Shown piece after piece: positions 7,261-18,811 of a stretch of DNA of 26,221 nucleotides (positions are counted from its first letter, which is position 1; each line of letters opens with the position of its first letter). The position numbers and the translations under genes are program-made. Below the pieces are notes generated by a model. The model saw nothing but the letters and a program-made list of their open reading frames with translations, was not told the DNA's origin and made no database searches. Source of the DNA: Trachelipus rathkii. Taxonomy: Eukaryota > Arthropoda > Malacostraca > Isopoda > Trachelipodidae. The stretch lies in assembly GCA_015478945.1 (NCBI GenBank), contig JABUQX010060083.1:12501-38721 (forward strand), written 5' to 3'.

Positions 7261-8560
7261 TGACCTTTGCTGGAGTCCAAAAAATATCTGACAAAAAATA
7301 AGTGACATCCCAATTTTGGGGTCTAAATTCCTACACCAAAGAAGCTAGAGGTTACTAAAAACACCTCTTTTCTTTAAGCTTGAAGTATTTCTTTAATTAC
7401 TGTTCTATTTACCATTTCTTCATTTAAATCTTTGCCAAACTATACTCAACAATTTGGTTCTCTTGTAGAAAGATCGGGTTGAAAAAACTGTTCGTTTCTC
7501 TTCTTCCTTCATCTGTCGCTTCAGATATTTCTTCAGTTCTGGAATCTTGCTTGATGCTTAGAGATCAAGAGTGAACCTCTGGTCGTTTTCATAAAGAACA
7601 CTTACCTTGGATAGCTAACGCTTCATTCTTTGAGTAAGAGTTGGTCTTTGGACAATTTGAATCATGTTAATTCTCGGACTCTTCGAGCTTGACCCCCCAT
7701 TAATCAAATCAGTGGGGAGCTTATTATATGGTATTATCGGATATTATTTTCATTTTCATCTAGGGATCCAACACGGGCATTCTTGCAATTAAGACCGTCG
7801 AACCCCGGGCATGGAATCTTTTACATACATACTCTACAATATGTGGTATTCCAACCACAGTTTCGGGAATGATGACCTAAAGGTTCACATTTTAAGGCAA
7901 TAGTCCATTGAGTTTATTTCTTTTCTAACTTCACTTGTAGTGGATATACTGCCTAATATTGGTAGAACGCCTTGTAATAATACCTGCAAAATTTAGAATA
8001 ATTTTTATTACCCAATCCAATGGTTCTGTGTTCCTTCATGAAAGAGGTTTATCATTTAGTCTTTCTTTTCTAAACTTCACTGTTATCTAAGTGCTATGGT
8101 TCTCTGTATAGAATACTCTAGCTGAATTTCTTCTATCTTGTTCAGCTCTATGGTTAGTTTGGAAAAAGACTCCTTCTTCTATCTGGTCTTGAGTTTTCTC
8201 CTGCATTTCTACGAAAAGAAGTTCAGCCTGCCTTCTGCGTTTTCCCTCCCATCTGGTCCCATCCTCCTTCTTATCATCCTTACCTCCCCACCGCCTTCCC
8301 ATTGTCTCGTTCTGGTCGCTGATCATACCTTTCTCTTCCCTCCCTTTTTCTCTTTATCCCCTCCACTGTCCCTGTCTCCCCCTCCCCTTTCCCCCTGTCT
8401 CTCCTTCCGCATTCTTCTCGACATTTGGATCTTCGGGGGGGTCTCCTCACCGTCGTCTACCGGCACAACTCTTGTCATTGTCCAGGGCTTGAGACTCTTT
8501 GCCATTGCGTGTCTCTGAATTCCCCGGACTTTTTTTTTTACAAACCTGACCAACTGTGTC
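7261..8560 (-). pseudogene. gag: Possible gag remnant
   Basis: Gag should precede the protease on this strand. From 7261 to 8086 I see no long frame or zinc knuckle. From 8553 to 8087 two overlapping minus-strand frames (8553-8323 and 8326-8087) give Lys/Arg/Glu/Gly-rich sequence, including 'GERGGGDRDSGGDKEKKGG' and 'EMQEKTQDQIEEG', plausible for a basic Gag end or charged linker. The same DNA is a polypyrimidine tract on the + strand, so the charge may simply reflect composition. Position is the main support and there is no diagnostic Gag motif. Confidence 0.3.
8331..8422 (+). repeat. Polypyrimidine (CT-rich) tract
   Basis: About 90 bp is almost entirely C and T on the + strand, with runs such as CCCCCTCCCC. 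It sits in a broader CT-rich zone from about 8160 to 8600. The open frames on both strands here (8138-8518 +, 8553-8323 -, 8425-8721 +) probably owe their length to this composition. Confidence 0.7.
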
Positions 8561-8720
8561 TTTGCCCCTCACGTCTACTATTATCCGTGTCTCGTCCCCC
8601 ACCACTATCTGCGACTCCCGGCTGTCTTCGGTGCCGGATATCGCAGGACCACACGCTTTATCTTTCCTTACTCCTCATAAAGGACACCTCTATTTCGACA
8701 ATGGTAACAAGTACATCATA

Positions 8721-9600
8721 ATTAGATCTAGAAAACTAATTTATCGTAAGCAAGCAATTTCTTATTTCTAAGTTATCTGATTGATTTTAACCCAGATGAT
8801 ATCTGAGCTCTTCCACATAATCTCCTAAAACTGTTAGTGCATAATTATATGCACATGTTTAGTGGTGAGCCTTCAGCAGGGCCTCTCCTCCTAAAAATCA
8901 TAATCGTTCTCAAGCGAGACCGTCCCTGCACGAACCCTTGCATGTTCCCTCCAATCCCTAGAGTTCCGTTATCTATGAATTTTTCTCCTGATATTCCAAA
9001 GGAATGATTCATCTATCAAGTCCAACATGATGAAATTCGCAGGTAAGCAGAGTCTACAGTTGTCTCTGTTGAAAGTTACAGTGAACGTTTCACATACACA
9101 AAACGATCTGTCGTCGGTTTTTTCTGGCTTTGAGCAAGAAATCTACTTCAGTTGAATCAAGACAAGTCGTCTAGGGTCTTCACACACCTCGAGAACGCTT
9201 ATTGAGTCTTTGAAATCAGACATACTGGCGGGCCTCCTGCATGTGCAAAAATCAGCAAGAGATTGTAAGTCTTAGCCATAAGCTCTCTATTTTTCTTCTT
9301 TCAGTTTAAAGAATTCCCTCACCCTTTATTTGAATAAATTAACAAGATTGTAACTCTTCAAACTTAATACCTACCCCCAGAACTTGGGTCTTTTCTCCAT
9401 TTTCACATAGCATTTTCAATTTCTTTAGGCAATTCTTGGAAGTGGATAGGGCATAACACAAGCGTCTGGGATAAGCTTCCTCCTAAGGGAGGTCCATATG
9501 AGGTATGCGTATTGTCAACCCAGCGTTGCATTAGTAAGGAAGAGGTGTTGCCAGCTTGTGGCTACACGGTGTGCTTGCATATGTTAGAGGATATTTAAAG
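8721..9600. other. Intergenic, no gene seen
   Basis: Mixed-composition DNA without a frame, repeat or motif I can support. If the retroelement had an intact 5' end, its leader and LTR would be expected in this area or just beyond. Confidence 0.4.
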
Positions 9601-10340
9601 TATTGTGGGCTGGTCCCCACGGATTCTGAGGGTTGTCCATCCATATAGAGTAATCAATTGTGGGTTCTGTCCTCAAGTTCCACTAAACTCACTTTTATTG
9701 TTAAATATTTCTGTTTTGCCATTCCAAAATTGTGATATAGTTTTCTTTTATAATTTGACAGAGGGGAGTGCCCCGCTCCGAGTCCGCTATTATAATTTAT
9801 ATTAAAGTATTTGTCCAAAAAACATTCGTCTTTGAAGCCACCTTCATTGGTAATCGCCTGCTCGTATTTCGTGTATTATCCTCGTTGACTGCTCCAGTCC
9901 CAAGCTTGTCTCTCTGATTCACGGGTCTCTAACGCACATGTATCAATGGTTAGACAGGAGATAGATATCACTGGAGGAAGTACCCACTATCCTTTTGTGT
10001 GGGTTCCGTTTATCTTGAGCTTTGCTCCTGTATTCTCTTCTCTTCTGCTTTCTGTCCATCAGTAGTCTATTGCTTCTTTTACATTATGCTTTCCTTCTAA
10101 GGTTTGGAGGATTTGGAAACAATCATGTTCTCAATTCATCAGTTATTAATTCGAGAAGGTTAAATAAGTCTTTATTATCCCCTTCAACTCCTCCTGAAGC
10201 TCCATTAGGGTCACTGGTCCGGCTATAGTCCCTTGACCCAGGCAAACAGAGAATGCAGAACAATGCTTGGAGAGAAAACTATGAAGACATGTGAACACGC
10301 ATACTTTATTGATGTGCAAACATAGTCATCAGATTAATTA
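9601..10340. other. Unassigned, possibly 5' LTR/leader area
   Basis: This region contains a short GC hairpin GGAGTGCCCCGCTCC (9765-9779) next to AT-rich, TATA-like sequence, and an inverted pair GGGTCA/TGACCC (10208-10213 and 10234-10239). The small + strand frames 9605-9805 and 10022-10228 show no known motif. No TG...CA ends or second copy could be found in the window, so an LTR cannot be claimed. Confidence 0.2.
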
Positions 10341-11380
10341 TTGTTAATTACATTTAAATTTATTCAATACCAAACCAAAATTACTAAGTTCCATCAGACC
10401 GAATTTCTTTACGAAAAAATCAAAAAACCACAAACTAAAGTACTCTATATATTTTTTCAAAGTCCTATTCAAAAAAAAAAGCACCTACAGTTTCAAAACA
10501 TACTTTTTTTACAAAAATTGTCTGCCAAAATATTCAAACTGTTACTTCACCATACAATCTCAAAATTTTCAATTTCAACACGAAAATATCGATAAATGCT
10601 TGCTCATCTTTAAACTCACACAAAAGAGCTTTTATATGTTCAACTTTAATTTAAATACATAATTCGATTTATTAATCTATTAATTACTGTTTAATTAGTT
10701 AATCTATTAACATATTAACAGAATTAAAAACTTTAATCCAACATTTTAGACCACAAAGAACAAATAATTATTATCTTTCAAAACTTCATTTAAAGTTCAT
10801 ATCTTTCAAAACATATTCACACATACACTTACTTCTTTCAAATTATTTTAAGAAATATAATCAAGGTTATTGTATTTTAATCTATATTAAAAGTTAATCT
10901 CTGTCATTCATGTACTTAAGAATCAACTACTTTTGTCTTAGTCGGGTGTGTTCTTAAAAGTACATTGATTAACATGGTCAACTATGTGTTCTTCCTGCAA
11001 TTTAGGTTACATTTTGTTCTACTTGATTACTTACAAAGTCTTCCACCAAAAATTCTTTTCAAAGTCCTCAAAGGTTTACGTTCTTCCTATTAATATTTTC
11101 TAGTTGAGATCAACTCCGATATTTACCAATACAAGATTATATATTTTCCAATTGTCTGTATTCATAAATATGGCTTTTATAATCTATTAGTCCTTGCAGA
11201 TAGATGATAATTTTTAAAACTATATTTCAAATAGTAAAATAAATTTCCAGAACTATCTTAACCTACCGTATCTAAAATTACAATTCTGTTCATTTATCTA
11301 GAGTCTAACAAAATAATAATTTCCTAACAAGACAGGTTCTTAGAGAGCTACATATAATTACACCCTTTAGTTCTCTCACT
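10341..11380. other. AT-rich intergenic DNA
   Basis: About 75% A+T with many A and T runs; the 84-codon + frame at 10341-10595 is Lys/Phe/Gln-rich and looks like a composition effect. Nothing else is supported. Confidence 0.5.
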
Positions 11381-11439
11381 GTATTTTTTGGCATCCGAAC
11401 ACATTATGTCGGGCAATTTAACCTTCTAACGGTACCTCA

Positions 11440-11580
11440 TCTGGTGAAATCTGTGGTGACCACCAATTTGTGACAATTTGGTGACGCTTGTTCGTGAGAC
11501 CTTATAGTTGACCTTGCGTGGATCCTGTGTTCACCTTTGGTGACCTTTGTCCTACGCAGTGACTCCCATCTTGACCTGTG
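11440..11580. promoter_or_regulatory. Cluster of GTGAC/TGACCT motifs
   Basis: GGTGAC occurs at 11455-11460, 11480-11485 and 11539-11544, and GTGAC also at 11470-11474 and 11559-11563. TGACCT occurs at 11509-11514, 11541-11546 and 11572-11577, spaced 32 and 31 bp. TCACC-TTT-GGTGA (11531-11543) is a perfect inverted repeat. TGACCT is the reverse of AGGTCA, the half-site of nuclear receptors such as the ecdysone receptor. Alternatively, 'TTTGGTGAC' resembles the start of primer-binding sites in some gypsy elements. The motifs are seen; both roles are guesses. Confidence 0.3.
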
Positions 11581-11639
11581 GTCGAGATCTGGGGTCTAAC
11601 CCAAAAGCTTTAGACCTCACTTTCGGTACATTATCAATT

Positions 11640-12370
11640 AATGTTATTGCTAATTACGGATTACCGATAATTCAATTAAACACACTTACTCCTCTCTCAC
11701 CACCTCACGTCAAGAACAAGACAAGAAAGGAAAACCAAAAAATAAAAAACTCTAGACATTCTCAGACGCCTACCACTGGGTTTTATCTGGATTTTATATA
11801 TTAAAAACGCGTTAAAAACCAAAAATACTCCGACTTATTCTTCCCTACACCACCTAGTAATAATATTTCTACGCGGGTCCTATCCGCCGCTTCACATAAA
11901 CTCATTACCCCATCTAGTAAATACTCATATTATCGACACAAGTAGCTAATTAATTTTACAATTCTCACTTATCAATTTAATTACTCACTATTAACTTATA
12001 TGCTAGTATGTAACCTACCCCGATAAATACTTCGCCCTCGCAGGACGTACTCGTCGACAAAATGCTATATTAATGCCATAATTATACAAAAAAATAAAAC
12101 CCAAAATTCTGGAGAATCTCTCACCTCACTTGTACAGTATATTTACGCGCGGGTCTACGCTCACAGATATAGTCACAGATAAGTGTTTGTATCGGTCCTC
12201 ACTCCGTCCTAACTGCATAAATTATAACTGAGAAAAGTAATTATTAGATTTTATAGTCAGATTTAACATAGTTAATAAACGATATACCTAGTACATCATA
12301 CGTAACCTGCATGATAAAAGCGTCTATAATACTATAGCTATATCAATATTACCATAAATTAACTATACTA
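11640..12370. other. AT-rich DNA, no gene seen
   Basis: Low-complexity sequence in which C exceeds G on the + strand, with recurrent ACTCAT/TATCGA-like words but no exact tandem unit. The + frame at 11547-11804 has no known motif. Confidence 0.4.
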
Positions 12371-12416
12371 ATTATATATATACTATATATATTATATATA
12401 CTATATATATATATAT
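12371..12416. repeat. (TA)n microsatellite, imperfect
   Basis: TA dinucleotides interrupted by single C or A/T slips; a second shorter TA-rich stretch follows at about 12432-12456. Confidence 0.9.
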
Positions 12417-12456
12417 CTAAGTACGCCCAATTATATCATATAATACATATATATAC

Positions 12457-15400
12457 CACAAACAATGTTGTGTGGGTTATGTGTGCGTAAAATTCGCGCC
12501 TAGAAAAGAAAGAACAGAGGGAGAAAAAATGAACGAAGAATGAGTGGGGTCATGATGACATGAAAGAAAATAAGGGTTCAATACTGACGCTCAAGAATTC
12601 TTTAATCCTCACTTTATCTTTGAGGTAAAACATCCCTTTCCCTGCAATTCTCCCATTCAGGTGCCAATTTTTTCCTTCCCTCCGCTCTGGAGGCAATTCC
12701 CCATCCAATGCCGATTCTTTATAACTCTCTTCCCTCAACTCCTTACTCTTATCCAATTACTAATATGCACAACTACATGCTAACACCTTTTGTTACAACT
12801 CCAAACCTCCTTCTTACGGAGTAATCTATAGAGTTCTCTGCTACTGTTTTCTGATTTTTAGTAAATCTTTATCTAGTTCTAATTACTTGAGTTTTTAATT
12901 TTGTAAAATGTTTTGAAACTTCACTAATCTTACTTAATCTGTACACCTTTTAATCAAAATGAAAAAAAATTAAATTAACTCTACGGAGAAGAAAGCACAT
13001 ATTACAGGTGTCAATTGCATAATTTTCTATATATATCTTGAAAAGAACTTTCCCTCAGAATTAATCCCATCATAAATTAGTCGCACACAACAAAAAATGC
13101 AATTAATTCTAATTATTTGCTACTTATTTTTGTCTAGTACATTGGCTTTTGCCCTTTATAAACAGAAAACACATACACAATACTGGCAGGATCGACAGAA
13201 TGCTCATACTATATTTCACCAATAAGCCTCTCACATTTATCTTAAATTCATTATTCATTTATATATACTAATATTGACTTCTAGAATTTATTTGTATATT
13301 GGTTTTCTTTTTCTACTCATTATAATTATTAAACGGCTCTGAGCCCCTCTTTCTCCTTTACTTGGCTATGCAACTGGGGACATACCTTTATTACTCTGTC
13401 CCCACATTTCTTTTAAAATTTGTTTGTAAATTTTGAAAACATAACATAAGTGTTTTCATTTAAATTTTTATACACCTTTTGTGTTGTTGACCATCTTGCC
13501 AAATAGTCCATTCTGATTCTGAGACGATACCAGTCCTATATAACACTGTAAACCAGCCTCAACAGAGCAGAAATACTGTCATATATTGTGCTCCTGCTCC
13601 ACACTTTGCCACAACTTATCCTATCATCATCATCTAACTGAAAACTTATCCATCAATCATGAATGTCTTGCCATATTACCACAACTCCGAACAGGTGGGC
13701 GCAATATGCCCTACCCTACCTCACTTTCATCACCCTACTTTCGCTAGCCTATAACATCTTACCACTCTCTACAGGTGTTTAATAGCATTTCGTCTTCTGT
13801 CGTGTGAAACATATGATGTTCCTATACCTGTACTCACAGTCCTCAACTTGGTTTTCCCCCTTAAACTGCTTGCGCAAATTACGCGATATTAGACCTTTTC
13901 TCGGACATACCCGTCTACTGACTGAACCGCAATCAGCCCCTCAAGCGCACATCTGGCACACATCAACCATGGCGCCACTTGTCTTAGACCTCATAGACAC
14001 CACCTTTCCATAGTGTTGTTCGTCGCATACGAAGACAAATCCTCTCATCCCAATCGAGCCACGCCAGTAACCTCCCACCTCTCCATTTCGAACTGCATGA
14101 GAACACCACTACCTCTCTTCCTTCTCAATATCCGAAGGTTCAAAGCGAAGCCAATTGTGGTCCTCTAATTATTCGAGATTGCTTCTTTCAATGGCCACAA
14201 TCGGAGGATATTTTAGATAACGCACCAATTCGTAAGCAAGTTTTGACTTATCTCTCCGCCACCTTCTACATCTACTCTTCCCCAAAAAAAAACAGCCTAT
14301 ATAAAACAATGGGGAAAATGCCACATTCTATACTCAATTCTATATATCGTCCTTCATTCACTCATATAAATACATGGAGTTTTCACTCTAAAATCATTAC
14401 AGATAAGATTATATCGCTCAACTACACATTTTATTTTAAGATTAATTTCTCTCTTTCACTCATCATTCATTGATACTATACTTCTTCCAGACATTATAAG
14501 CCAATAATAAACTTACATTCTCATGATAATACAGAAAAATATCACTTTTTAACACTACCACAAGAGCATCAACACAATTCTCAGAAGCTTTCACCCAACT
14601 CATTAGTCTCCTCTATATAAAAAATACATCATTAGTACTTCAATTCGCAAGATACTACATTGGAACCTAATAATATACGTTTTCACATCAAATATATACT
14701 CTAACAAAATACTCACCTGTCTTAGTATGGTCAAACATTCTTTATTTTTATAAACCAGTAAAATGTTACTTGCTTTTAGGAGATCAATATGTTTCACAAG
14801 ATTTCATATTCTTATTATTATTATATATTCATTATTTTCTCTATTACCATCTCGCATTATCTCATCATCCATTTACTCATCACACACATCTCTCACTTCT
14901 CAAAGCTAACCCTTTATATTGCTTAGCCTTTCTTCACCGATCGTAAATGTCTTTTCTCTTCCTAGCTCTGTGAACGCTCGAGATCCGCCTTTTGTTTGTC
15001 TCTACTAATCTTTATCTGTTTTCTTATTTTTAATATCATTATAATAAAGAAAGAAAAAAAAAGAAACAATATACATCTTGTTATTATAGTCTGATCCTGA
15101 TAATCCTAAAATAGATATCAGTAGTCGGGGTCTCTCAATATATATATTATATATTAATACTATTATATAATATATTTTAATTTTTAAGAAAACTTCTATC
15201 TTCATTTTTCGCGCCTTGACAACACTACTTAGCACTATTCTTTAGCTGCTATCTAAGTGTTGTTTCGAACCCAATACAAATGATTTTTCCTAATGATTCC
15301 CCAACCTTCTTAACAGAATCGTTTTTCTCCAAAACACCTCTTCTATATCATCCTACTCAATTCTCTCTAAACCCTAAAGTTCTCCCTCTCATTCCCCATC

Positions 15401-15685
15401 ATTCCTCTCTGTCTCATGATTCACCAGACTTATTTTGACATCCGTTTACAGTTACGAAAAGAATATGTCGAAGTCAAACAATAAACAAAGGATTAAATAA
15501 AGCTTATTTAAAACAATAAATGTTGAAAGGTAGAATGTAAAACGAAACTAACAGAAATGGATTATGAAGCACAAATTTGTATATTAGAATTGTACGTTTT
15601 AAAAGTATCAACAAAACTGAAGTTTCTTTGATTTCAATTATTGTGAAATAAATTCTACAATAAGGATTTTACAATATTATACTGA
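12457..15685. other. AT-rich intergenic DNA, no gene seen
   Basis: More than 3 kb without a convincing gene. Short frames (12550-12756 -, 13804-14013 +, 14243-14473 +, 14603-14797 -, 15005-15235 -) show no motif, signal peptide or codon pattern that sets them apart from chance. C exceeds G on the + strand from roughly 13500 on. Short TA-rich islands occur at about 15140-15180. Confidence 0.5.
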
Positions 15686-15814
15686 TATAATATATATAAT
15701 ACTTATGTATAATATATATATAATATATATATATAATATACAGTATATAATAATACCTATATATATATATACTTATATATATACCTATATATATCAATAA
15801 TTATATATATATAT
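15686..15814. repeat. (TA)n microsatellite, compound
   Basis: About 130 bp of TA dinucleotides with TAATA, TACT and TACC interruptions. Confidence 0.9.
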
Positions 15815-16286
15815 GTATTGTATGTACTACCATCATCATATCTACCCCTATTACATACCGCGTTATAACCCTTCCTGGCCTTTATTTCTACCTTCTCCTA
15901 CCTCATCCACCCTTCCTTATCCCATTATCCACTACACCGGTCGTGCCCTCCAGCTCTCGCTACCTACTAATAATTATATATATATTCAACCTCCTACCTA
16001 ATCCGCTGACCCCTCACGTTCATATTATCGTACCGGCCTTACTTTTTATTACTCCACTACCCCTACACTACTCACGCTACCTATATACTTAGTACCACTA
16101 CTATATATATCCCCTTTCTATATCTCCCTACTAGTAGTATAGGGCTCTCATCATCACTATATCATACTATTTTACTCACTCATACCGGTACAAATATACC
16201 CTATAACTTCTTATACTAACTATACTCTAACACAATATATTATGACACTACATGATATCATATATACATATACCCTGCCTCTAAAA
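15815..16286. other. C-rich low-complexity DNA between two (TA)n arrays
   Basis: Words such as CTACC, CTCAC and TACTA recur without an exact period. The + frame at 15813-16001 is Tyr/Pro-rich and looks compositional. Confidence 0.4.
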
Positions 16287-16349
16287 ATATATATAATATA
16301 TATATATTATATATTATATAATATATATATTATATAGTATATATATATA
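16287..16349. repeat. (TA)n microsatellite, imperfect
   Basis: TA dinucleotides with repeated TATTAT slips across about 63 bp. Confidence 0.9.
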
Positions 16350-18000
16350 ACACATTACCTGAACTAACTTCTCCACATTATATTCATACATCAACATACA
16401 TCTACACCTACACTCTCACCCACTCACTATCTTACAGTGATATTAGCCATTGGTATTTTTTACTTATTTATAATTTTTAGGCATATCTCATACTTACCCC
16501 TATATAATTAACGCCCACCAACCGACTTCTTTTCGCACACTTCTACATTTCTATTTAGTCCTCACTGTTACATCACTTTTACTACTACTATCACCGACCC
16601 AACCTATTCTCACTCACATTACCTAGTAGACTAATTTTCACCTATCATACATACTCCTACCACTATGCCTAAACATCTCAGTTCTTCTGATCATAATACC
16701 GCTCACGACTATTACCGTTATCATAATCACTACTCACCCCGTACGTACTACTTCCATAACTAGTCTTATTTGTCATCCTCGGCTCATCACGTCCTTACTC
16801 ACTCACCGTTTGTTCACGCTATATGCTCAACATATCATTGTATATAAGTATATTATTTATAAGACTCAGTCCCCCCCCATTCAATATTTAGGGCGACCGC
16901 CATCACGTATACTGTCCAATTGCATCCACGGCTAATCACTTTCTCACATCTAAGTGCTCTTTCACATATTAGATTATCTACCCTCACTACTTACATTCAC
17001 CCTCTTATATAAATAACACGACTACAGATACACTAAGTTATAAGTCAGTTGCTACGCCATCACTAGAGCATACTTCTGAGCCACATAGTCTCCTCACTCG
17101 ACGATATTATCATCTGATATATATATACCAGCATCTACTCCTCCACTCATAACTTAACTCATCATGTCCAGATTTTATTTCCGATAAACACTAACACACC
17201 TCACCTATCTTATCCACTTTCTCTATTATTATCTATATTATTTCTTTATTATTAAATTTTTCGTTCACATCACTCCGGCATGCTTCTATACACTCCCATT
17301 ACGCCTGCTCTTCTACACGTCCCTCACACGTTCGTCATATATATCTCATTTTTTTTATTTCTAAATGACATTTTCTATTCCTGTGTAATTCTCTCCTTCT
17401 CCCGGTGCATGGAGTTCCGATCACCTCTCTCATCCCTACGTAAAGTTGAATCATCAGTCGACCTCTTTCCTTCTCTATTGCTTCTCTCACACTTTATTAC
17501 TCTACTCACTTGCACTTGCTAGGCTAGTTCTGCTGTTGGCCCACACGTCTTGTCTACTCTGCTACAGAGCGTTCGCGCTCACACACAGACTCATTGTATA
17601 CTCATCTTTCCTCTTCTGACTAGACGCACACAGTGGCTTTATAAGTGGAGATCGTCTTTACACCAGTTCTGCACTGTAGTACCGGCGCTCTCATCTCAGC
17701 AGCGAGTACCGTAGAGAATCATCTCACGTGTTTCTATCTATATCTTAAGTCACTTATGACACATCTCACCGCATGGTTCGCACGAGTCCTGCGGTAGACT
17801 TGACACACTCACTCATCACTTCACTAAATGGTCTATTCGATCTGTAGAGCCCGACATTTTTCGCTTTCAACTTCTTCTCGGCGACAGGGCGGACTTTAGT
17901 GCTGTCTCTCTCGCACACTCTCTTCTATCGTGACATCTAGGCGGTCTCATTAGAGCATCATCTATTGTTATATCTCTCATCTTATTAGTCCACTTGCCGA
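16350..18000. other. C-rich, G-poor low-complexity DNA
   Basis: On the + strand, C is several times more frequent than G up to about 17500 (the 60 bases from 16681 have about 18 C and 5 G). CTCAC, ACTAC and ATCAC words recur irregularly. GC content rises after about 17500. There is no gene; the + frame at 17280-17522 has no recognisable motif. Confidence 0.4.
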
Positions 18001-18500
18001 GACAGCTAGGCACAACTCGAGCTCTAATACACCTAGCTATTTATTATTGCAGTTCTTGAGAATTGTTTGAATGCCTGTTTGGACAGTGATGAGTTGTCTT
18101 CATTAATCTCCACGAGCACCATTGAGAGTGTTGCTGATAGTTACAGGAGACGACTTTAATATTTCTATTTGCTATGCCCATACCAATCATTGACTTCTTA
18201 ATTTGTGGTGTTAGCCAGCAGCCTGGTCTAGTTAAAGTTTCTCTCCGAGTAGTTGTGCTGTTAATTCTTTGACGCACCACTCATTTCGTCTTTACGAAGC
18301 GCCTCTAGGTGGTTTCAGTTTGCACGGCACTGACTCGGTTCTTGTTCCTGCTTTCGCATCTCGCCAAGGACAGGACTACTTCTCTCTCATATATGCTTAT
18401 TCACTTCGTGTGAATGAATAGCACATATGCGCTTCGTTAGGACACTTAGTATATCTTAGTGAGAATTGTAGCAACATCGCGTTAATCGAGCGGGATCTCG
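18001..18500. other. Higher-GC segment with unassigned minus-strand frame
   Basis: A 78-codon minus frame (18280-18044) contains 'RPGCWLTPQIKKSM', faintly like the 'W.T..I...I..R' segment near endonuclease ends of non-LTR retrotransposons, but the match is too weak to name. Codon and base use differ from the surrounding C-rich DNA, so an inserted fragment is possible. Confidence 0.2.
18294..18437. repeat. Nested inverted repeats
   Basis: Outer 9-bp arms ACGAAGCGC (18294-18302) and GCGCTTCGT (18429-18437) are exact reverse complements. Inside and abutting the right arm, 18388-18404 and 18410-18429 form an imperfect hairpin of about 17 bp (CATATATGCTTATTCAC against GTGAATGAATAGCACATATG) around a TTCGT loop. 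Confidence 0.6.
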
Positions 18501-18811
18501 CATACATGGTTATACGCTATGCCCTCCGTATCACTACGTCAGGTTCATTAATTATTGAGCTCGGGGGGGGTAGGAATATCGGCTGTAAAAAGGTGGACAC
18601 CCGAAACTCGGATAGGAATCGCTCTATTCTACGAACTCTCTCTCTTAATATTACACCCTATCTTCACTATCTCGTGCTTGCCTTGTATCTTATCATTCTG
18701 GGCCGTGCAGACCTCATCACAACCATTCGACTCACTCCATTTCTCCCCTCTCGTATTTTTCTTCTGTTCCTATGACCACACACTTTCATTACGATTATTC
18801 TTTTTTTTTTA
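18501..18811. other. Low-complexity DNA ending in a T run
   Basis: The overlapping + frames 18506-18775 and 18555-18812 have no known motif. A G run (18563-18570) and a T run (about 18801-18811) lie here; the T run marks the switch in strand composition described for the next block. Confidence 0.35.

Larger units (their letters stand above)
1..8560 (-). mobile_element. Degraded env-bearing Ty3/gypsy (errantivirus-like) retroelement
   Basis: Seen: on the minus strand, from high to low coordinates, there are signatures of a retroviral-type aspartic protease (about 7250-6900), reverse transcriptase (YLDD at 5549-5560), RNase H (TDNQPL at 4887-4904), DDE integrase (SDNAPE at 4071-4091, SNGVVER at 3967-3987), an acidic Pol tail, and an Env with an RFKR processing site (1140-1151). 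Known: PR-RT-RH-IN followed by env is the layout of Ty3/gypsy errantiviruses and related endogenous retroviruses. Inference: one element rather than several, because order, orientation and spacing all agree. Every domain changes frame or meets stops, so it is non-functional. The right boundary is uncertain because gag is weak. The left boundary lies at or beyond the window edge and no LTR pair is visible. Confidence 0.8.

Noticed and set aside
9601..10340. 5' LTR of the retroelement
   Set aside because: No matching second copy, no TG...CA ends and no primer-binding site could be identified in the window.
18044..18280. Minus frame with 'WLTPQIKKSM' considered as a non-LTR endonuclease piece
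   Set aside because: Only a few scattered matches to that pattern, no catalytic residues, and no reverse transcriptase nearby.
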